NCBI GenBank assembly: GCA_001897795.1
Contig: MKUL01000017.1
Coordinates: 155,818-219,817, forward strand
Length of the DNA stretch: 64,000 nt
Direction: 5' to 3'
Source: Alphaproteobacteria bacterium 41-28
Lineage (GTDB): Bacteria > Pseudomonadota > Alphaproteobacteria > UBA9655
How positions within the stretch are numbered: the first letter of the stretch is position 1; the number at the start of each line of letters is the position of its first letter. Of the stretch, positions 60,167 through 64,000 are shown piece after piece. The notes under the pieces were generated by a model. It was not told the origin of the DNA. It was given only the letters and a program-made list of their open reading frames with translations, and did not search any database. Made by a program: the position numbers and the translations under genes.

Positions 60167-61387
60167 ATGTCTTATATGGTCAACTTCAAAAAACTAAAAA
60201 AGTTTTTCATAAAAGGTGCGCTTGCTTTAACTATGCTCTCAGGTAAGGCGTTTGGCGCGCTACCGGAGGATATTGATTCAAAAACAATTAAAATTACTAA
60301 AACCAAACGAGCTAAAGCTATAGAAGAATTAAAAAAGGGGCCCCATAGCTATGATGATTTTGTTAAAGTTGCGAGTTTTAACTTTGTAGATCCGCTATAT
60401 GATGATGAAAGTCTGACAACAGGAACCATGTATGGCCCACCAATTTTAAGTGTCTTTGCTCAAGCCGTGCTAGATGAAACGAGCCCAGACTACTATCATA
60501 CTCCTGACCAGGGATGGAAACTGCATGTTACAGCACCTCTTGATCATCTCGCTGAAGTCGTTGAAGCAATATCCCCAGTCCTGTATCAAAAAAACATTTA
60601 CCACAAAATCGTGAGTTCTATCGCAAACTATATGAGATTAGAACAAAGTAAGACTCAAAAAGGAAAAGTCATTACGATCTACCCTAAGAATGATACCCAT
60701 GCGGCTGAGATTGCGAAACTTTTGGATGAAACCGTTTTAAACCTGGGCCTTCCTCGTGTCATTTTTTCAACCCCACCCTACGAGGCGATTGTGGGTGAAT
60801 CAGGAGCCATCTCTGCTCGCTATGGTGGTTTTAAAGGATACTTGTTGAATGAAGTGGATCGTCAAGGAATTCAAGCGGGTGGAAGAATTGCGGATGAGCG
60901 TGATGGCAGTGGATGGAAAGTTCCCTATAAGCCAGACTTTGTGAATTGGAATCCATTTATGGAGTCCGGACTCAGATTTAATGAACCTCGTGTTATGGCT
61001 GCTATAGCAAATGCCCCTGCACCAGCGCCCGTAGCTTCATCAGCTCAACCAGTGGCTCCTCAACCAATCGCTCAACCTGCACCAGCGCCCGTAGCTTCAC
61101 CAGCCCAACCAGTGGCTCCTGTGGCTTCTCCCATCGCAGCTCCAGTCGTAGCAGCAGTTGCAGCCGTTGCTCCACAAGCCTCTAAGAAAAAAGCAATAGG
61201 GCAGAAAAGAACGAAAAAAGTTGCTAAGAAAAGAAGGCCTAGGATCAAGGTTACTAAGAAAAGGACAACTAGAGTCAAAGTTGCTAAGAAAAGAACAGCT
61301 AGAGCCAAAGTTGCGAAACCAAGGGCCGTTAAAAAAGTGAGAGTTTCTAAACAAAGATCTAGAAAAGCAAGAACAACAAAACGATAG
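60167..61387 (+). CDS. Secreted OspF/SpvC/LanKC-type lyase-like protein with basic C-terminal tail
   Basis: About 406 residues from ATG 60167. Signal peptide: FFIKGALALTMLSGKAFGA. The domain at about residues 60-260 resembles the N-terminal lyase domain of class III/IV lanthipeptide synthetases, itself related to the type III effector phosphothreonine lyases OspF and SpvC: GWKLHVTAPLDHLAEVVEAI carries K-x-H, IYHKIV the second Lys, GKVITIYPKNDTHAAEIAKL the Tyr, and ISARYGGFKG the Arg strand. These enzymes remove phosphate by beta-elimination. An Ala/Pro-rich linker with a duplicated block (PAPAPVASPAQPVAP) follows, and about 70 residues of Lys/Arg-rich tail (KKRTTRVKVAKKRTARAKVA) without acidic residues. 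The kinase and cyclase parts of LanKC are absent, so it is a stand-alone lyase or a binding-only relative. Domain call is by motif memory and needs a profile search. Confidence 0.6.
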   Translation: MSYMVNFKKLKKFFIKGALALTMLSGKAFGALPEDIDSKTIKITKTKRAKAIEELKKGPHSYDDFVKVASFNFVDPLYDDESLTTGTMYGPPILSVFAQAVLDETSPDYYHTPDQGWKLHVTAPLDHLAEVVEAISPVLYQKNIYHKIVSSIANYMRLEQSKTQKGKVITIYPKNDTHAAEIAKLLDETVLNLGLPRVIFSTPPYEAIVGESGAISARYGGFKGYLLNEVDRQGIQAGGRIADERDGSGWKVPYKPDFVNWNPFMESGLRFNEPRVMAAIANAPAPAPVASSAQPVAPQPIAQPAPAPVASPAQPVAPVASPIAAPVVAAVAAVAPQASKKKAIGQKRTKKVAKKRRPRIKVTKKRTTRVKVAKKRTARAKVAKPRAVKKVRVSKQRSRKARTTKR

Positions 61388-61464
61388 GGTTTTGAGGTCT
61401 TAAGTCTTGACAGACATGAAGAAAAGAGTATTCTTCCCCCAGTTTCTAAAATGGATTTATGAAG

Positions 61465-61632
61465 ATGGCAAAGAAAAACACACTTACGATGAAGATGGAA
61501 AGCACAGCTGGTACAGGATTTTTCTATGTAAAGAAAAAAAATCCTCGGACGCTTACCGAAAAATTGGTCATGCGCAAATACGACCCAAAAGTGCGTAAGC
61601 ACGTCGAGTTTAAAGAAACAAAGATTAAATAA
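61465..61632 (+). CDS. rpmG: 50S ribosomal protein L33
   Basis: 55 residues beginning [20 protein letters not shown] and ending [11 protein letters not shown]. The alphaproteobacterial L33 has the same start and [14 protein letters not shown] core and lacks the zinc cysteines of other bacteria. It follows the basic-tailed lyase-like gene with no obvious link to it. Confidence 0.95.
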   Translation: MAKKNTLTMKMESTAGTGFFYVKKKNPRTLTEKLVMRKYDPKVRKHVEFKETKIK

Positions 61633-61661
61633 ATTTCACTTATATATAGTGTAAGTAATAT

Positions 61662-61762
61662 GGGTTGCTTTAGAGCAAAGCTCCTTGCAATGACGAAGTG
61701 GGGATTGTAGTACATGTGCCACTTTTTAATTGTTGCAAGGCTCTGGCGGAGTCGAAGCAACT
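61662..61762. repeat. Palindromic element, family GGATTGCTTCGG (diverged)
   Basis: GGGTTGCTTTAGAGCAAAGC at the left and CTCTGGCGGAGTCGAAGCAAC at the right. Together with AT-rich sequence it fills the 370-base gap between rpmG and the protease gene. Confidence 0.75.
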
Positions 61763-62001
61763 TAAAAGCTGAAGTTCCTTACTAATTTTCCTACAATTTT
61801 ATGGTTCATGATTTGCAAAGACTACACACCAACTCGTCTTTGCGATCCACCGTTGTTCAAAGAGCTGATGCGTATTTTTTTGTGATAATATAATAAAATA
61901 TTTTTGAAATTACTCTTGATTTCTTGTTCTAAAATACCTAAATAAATTTATAGTAATTCGTTTGTTTAATGGTCTATTGTTATTATTTTGATGGTGTTTT
62001 A

Positions 62002-62922
62002 ATGAATTTAAAATTTATTGTTTCTGCTATTGTTGCTCTTCCTTTACTTTCTTCTTCTTTATTCGCAAAAGGAAGTACGAAGCTTTTTTCTCCTGATGTT
62101 TTTCATCACGATGGGAGTATCGATGTCGTAAAAGCGACTGGAGCCCATATTCTTCATAGAGATGGTCTCAGAGGTGAAGGTCGTTGCATTGCAATTATTG
62201 ATGAGGAGTTTAGTCCTGACCACATGGATCGATACATTCGGAGAGGGGTTATCCATCCGGATGCAATAAGAGATGGTCTCTTTATAACACCACGTGAAAA
62301 GAACTTTCTAAATTATCAAGGTATTCAAAACAAAAGAAAACGGTACATGGATGAGTTAGACCGCAAAGCTGCGGCTAATGAACCGTTTCATGGCGTTGAT
62401 GTACTCGATATTGCCCATTCAATGGCTCCCAGGGCTACGATCCTTCCTATAGATAGTAAATTGATGCCAGGCCTAACATTCACTGAGCAATTTTGCAACG
62501 CTGTGCGCCAAGCTATGCGGTCTAACCCAGACGTTATAAATATTAGTTTAGGGTTGAACCCGGAACCTGAACCAATATTTCGCGTTATGGCAGAGGCTGT
62601 TAGAAGGGGAATCGCATTTACAATTGCTGCCGGAAATGAATCCTCAAAAGATAACCCGGTCTTTTTAGATTATGGGTATGCTGGGGTGGACCCTATGCCA
62701 GAAGTTTTCAGAAGACTCCGAGGGGATGGAATGGTTTTCGCTGGTTCTCTTAAACACAAAAGAAGTGGAAACGCCGTTTTTGCTAAGTTTTCTCAACATC
62801 CTTTACCAGAGAGAGGTTTAATATATCGTTACAACCTTTTGCCTGGGACTAGGTTTTTTTCTGAACGTACCAGTGGAACGTCATACTCTTCCCCAGCGCT
62901 TGCAGGGGGTATGTTCTTTTAA
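62002..62922 (+). CDS. Secreted subtilisin-like serine protease, 5' part before a frameshift
   Basis: 306 codons from ATG 62002: signal peptide (NLKFIVSAIVALPLLSSSLF) and the S8 catalytic triad motifs: CIAIIDEEFSPDH (Asp), HGVDVLDIAHSMAP (His), INISLGLNPEPEP and AAGNESSKDNP (oxyanion Asn region), and GTSYSSPALAGG (Ser). The frame stops eight codons after the serine because of a shift in the run of five G at 62905-62909. A -1 shift continues as GGYVLLKQHSIRENLPDRDK into the 3' part. So all catalytic residues are present but the protein is cut before its last helix and tail. Confidence 0.75.
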   Translation: MNLKFIVSAIVALPLLSSSLFAKGSTKLFSPDVFHHDGSIDVVKATGAHILHRDGLRGEGRCIAIIDEEFSPDHMDRYIRRGVIHPDAIRDGLFITPREKNFLNYQGIQNKRKRYMDELDRKAAANEPFHGVDVLDIAHSMAPRATILPIDSKLMPGLTFTEQFCNAVRQAMRSNPDVINISLGLNPEPEPIFRVMAEAVRRGIAFTIAAGNESSKDNPVFLDYGYAGVDPMPEVFRRLRGDGMVFAGSLKHKRSGNAVFAKFSQHPLPERGLIYRYNLLPGTRFFSERTSGTSYSSPALAGGMFF

Positions 62923-63521
62923 AGCAGCATAGTATAAGGGAGAACTTACCTGATCGTGATAAAAATACATTATTGAATAGCCTAAACCTTTCTGGATTTG
63001 ATGTTACACATGAGGTAAGGGGAGTCTATTATAATTCCTACAAAGGTGTGGATCTGCCAGAAGCACAGAAATATATTTCTTCACTTCCGCAAAATCGTCT
63101 TGCTCCTACTCCTTATTTAGGGCCAATAGCACCTGCTCCTTATGTAGGGCCAATAGCACCTGCTCCTTATGATTGGGTGGCAGCTCCTGCTCCAATTGTG
63201 CAACCGGCTGCTCCTGCGCCGATTGTGCAGCCAGCGGTTCCTGCTCCAATTGTGCAACCAGCCGTTCCTGCGCCGATTGTGCAGCCAGCGGTTCCTGCTC
63301 CAATTGTGCAACCAGCAGCTTCACCAGCTATTGCGCCCTCAGCAGTTGTGAGAAAAGCTCCACCAGTTAAGGGTAAGCGAGGTAAGCCTAAACGAAGAAG
63401 CGCTTCAGCTAGGAGGGGTAAGCCAAGAATTTCTAGGGCAAGAATAAAAAGACGTAGTGCTTCTAAAGCGAGAGTAGGCAGAAAAAGCAGTAGAGCTAGG
63501 CCTAGAGGTCGCAGACGCTAA
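62910..63521 (+). pseudogene. 3' part of the protease gene: proline-rich repeats and basic tail
   Basis: In the -1 frame the sequence YVLLKQHSIRENLPDRDKNT continues the subtilase fold, then LNLSGFDVTHEVRG. Next comes a Pro/Ala linker with PTPYLGPIAPAPYVGPIAP and nine-residue repeats PAPIVQPAV (about four and a half copies, 63184-63320). The tail of about 55 residues (KGKRGKPKRRSASARRGKPR, RIKRRSASKARVGRKSSRAR) has no Asp or Glu. An internal ATG at 62973 is in frame, so the linker and tail could be translated separately, but without a signal peptide. Confidence 0.65.
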
Positions 63522-63583
63522 CCCAAAATGATGCAAGACACTATTTATACGATTAAAATTGAATAAGATTGGAATATAATGGT

Positions 63584-63609
63584 GTGCCTTCTTCAATAGA
63601 AGAAGGCAC
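63584..63609 (+). terminator. Terminator-like hairpin after the protease gene
   Basis: Perfect 11-bp stem GTGCCTTCTTC/GAAGAAGGCAC with an AATA loop, 62 bases after the stop of the protease tail frame. Only a short, interrupted T run follows. Confidence 0.6.
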
Positions 63610-63762
63610 AATTTGTATTAAGGCTTCATGCGTATAATGAAAAATTTAGAGGTGAGGAAGAAGGGTTTGAAAATTACAAAGATCCTGAAAGAGAAAACTT
63701 TTGGAAAATTCAACTAGCCAAAAATAACGCCTTGCGCACATCATAAATGAAAAGGTGGATTT

Positions 63763-63882
63763 CCTGGATTGCTTCTCCGCCTTAGCTCTTCGAGCAACGG
63801 CCGATCGCAAAGATGACTCGGGATTAGTAATGTATGTGATCAATCCGCGTCATTGCGAGGAGATTTGCTCTGAAGCAGTCCT
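63763..63882. repeat. Palindromic element, family GGATTGCTTCGG (diverged)
   Basis: CCTGGATTGCTTCTCCGCC at the left; GCGTCATTGCGAGGAG and GAAGCAGTCCTGAAATTC at the right. No gene is recognised in 63610-64000; a short frame coding for FRGEEEGFENYKDPERENFW (about 63648-63707) may be a decayed fragment. Confidence 0.65.
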
Positions 63883-64000
63883 GAAATTCTTAAATTCACT
63901 TTAAGAAGAATATAGGACTCTCTTGATTTGTGTGATTCGTAGACATGGTTACAATGAGCTTGTAAGATTAAATCATGTCTCCCCTTTATTTTTTAGCCTA

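Noticed and set aside
62901..62925. Programmed -1 ribosomal frameshift in the protease
   Set aside because: The site A GGG GGT is not a canonical X XXY YYZ heptamer and I see no clear downstream stem; kept only as an indel/phase-variation candidate.
63184..63320. CRISPR-like regular repeats
   Set aside because: The 27-bp repeats have no spacers and encode the PAPIVQPAV protein repeat in frame.
63640..64000. tRNA or gene at the right edge
   Set aside because: No cloverleaf can be drawn and no frame longer than about 45 codons with a start; only a diverged palindrome is supported.

Overview
The window looks like part of the chromosome of an AT-rich, host-associated alphaproteobacterium. The gene order is alphaproteobacterial throughout: rbfA-infB-nusA-rimP, xerC/fsa/priA, lysC-nitronate monooxygenase-ptsP, infA-maf-rng-yacG, rseP-bamA-ompH-lpxD-fabZ-lpxA-lpxI-lpxB, a three-part pntAA/pntAB/pntB, hfq-hflX, an LdtR-type MarR protein and an EipB (DUF1849) protein. 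The many palindromic repeats, Sel1-repeat proteins, toxin-antitoxin pairs and lineage-specific secreted proteins fit the Holosporales-like symbionts of protists. That placement is inference; no rRNA or tRNA gene is visible to confirm it.

Layout. 1-4.8 kb: translation/transcription operon on the minus strand, with an intrinsic-terminator-like hairpin in its leader. 4.9-6.7 kb: a Tim44-like membrane protein and a repeat-rich stretch holding an IS4-type transposase remnant. 6.7-24.3 kb: housekeeping genes (nusB, pmtA-like, xerC, fsa, priA, ptsP, lysC, ubiG, glyA) interspersed with two secreted NUDIX-type proteins and a group of small secreted proteins. 24.3-29.9 kb: accessory region with repeats, a broken mobile mystery protein A/B pair, a 42-codon ORF next to structured sequence, vapBC, brnTA and two secreted hypotheticals. 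30-41.7 kb: infA-maf-rng-yacG, then the outer-membrane/lipid A cluster. 41.7-49.2 kb: an expansion of Sel1-repeat proteins and a paralogous family of large secreted proteins; a stray copy of the lpxB 3' end lies inside it. 49.3-57.8 kb: transhydrogenase, hfq-hflX, a HAD phosphatase and pepA. 57.8-64 kb: a tail-anchored hypothetical, eipB, a predicted secreted phosphothreonine-lyase-like protein, rpmG and a frameshifted secreted subtilisin-like protease.

The most interesting theme is a set of four otherwise unrelated proteins (at about 6.8, 14.4, 60.2 and 62.0 kb). Each has an N-terminal signal peptide, an enzyme-like domain (NUDIX plus 2H phosphoesterase; divergent NUDIX; OspF/SpvC/LanKC-type lyase; subtilase), then a proline-rich linker and a C-terminal tail of about 55-70 residues packed with Lys/Arg and free of acidic residues. 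This looks like a modular secreted, possibly host-directed, effector set whose tail could bind nucleic acid or direct host nuclear import. A second theme is a group of eight secreted proteins whose predicted signal-peptide cleavage point is followed by Met-Glu or Met-Asp.

At least three families of palindromic or inverted-repeat elements are scattered between genes. One sits inside lpxB, one splits an operon (pntAA/pntAB), one destroys a Fic-type gene, and some are nested in each other.
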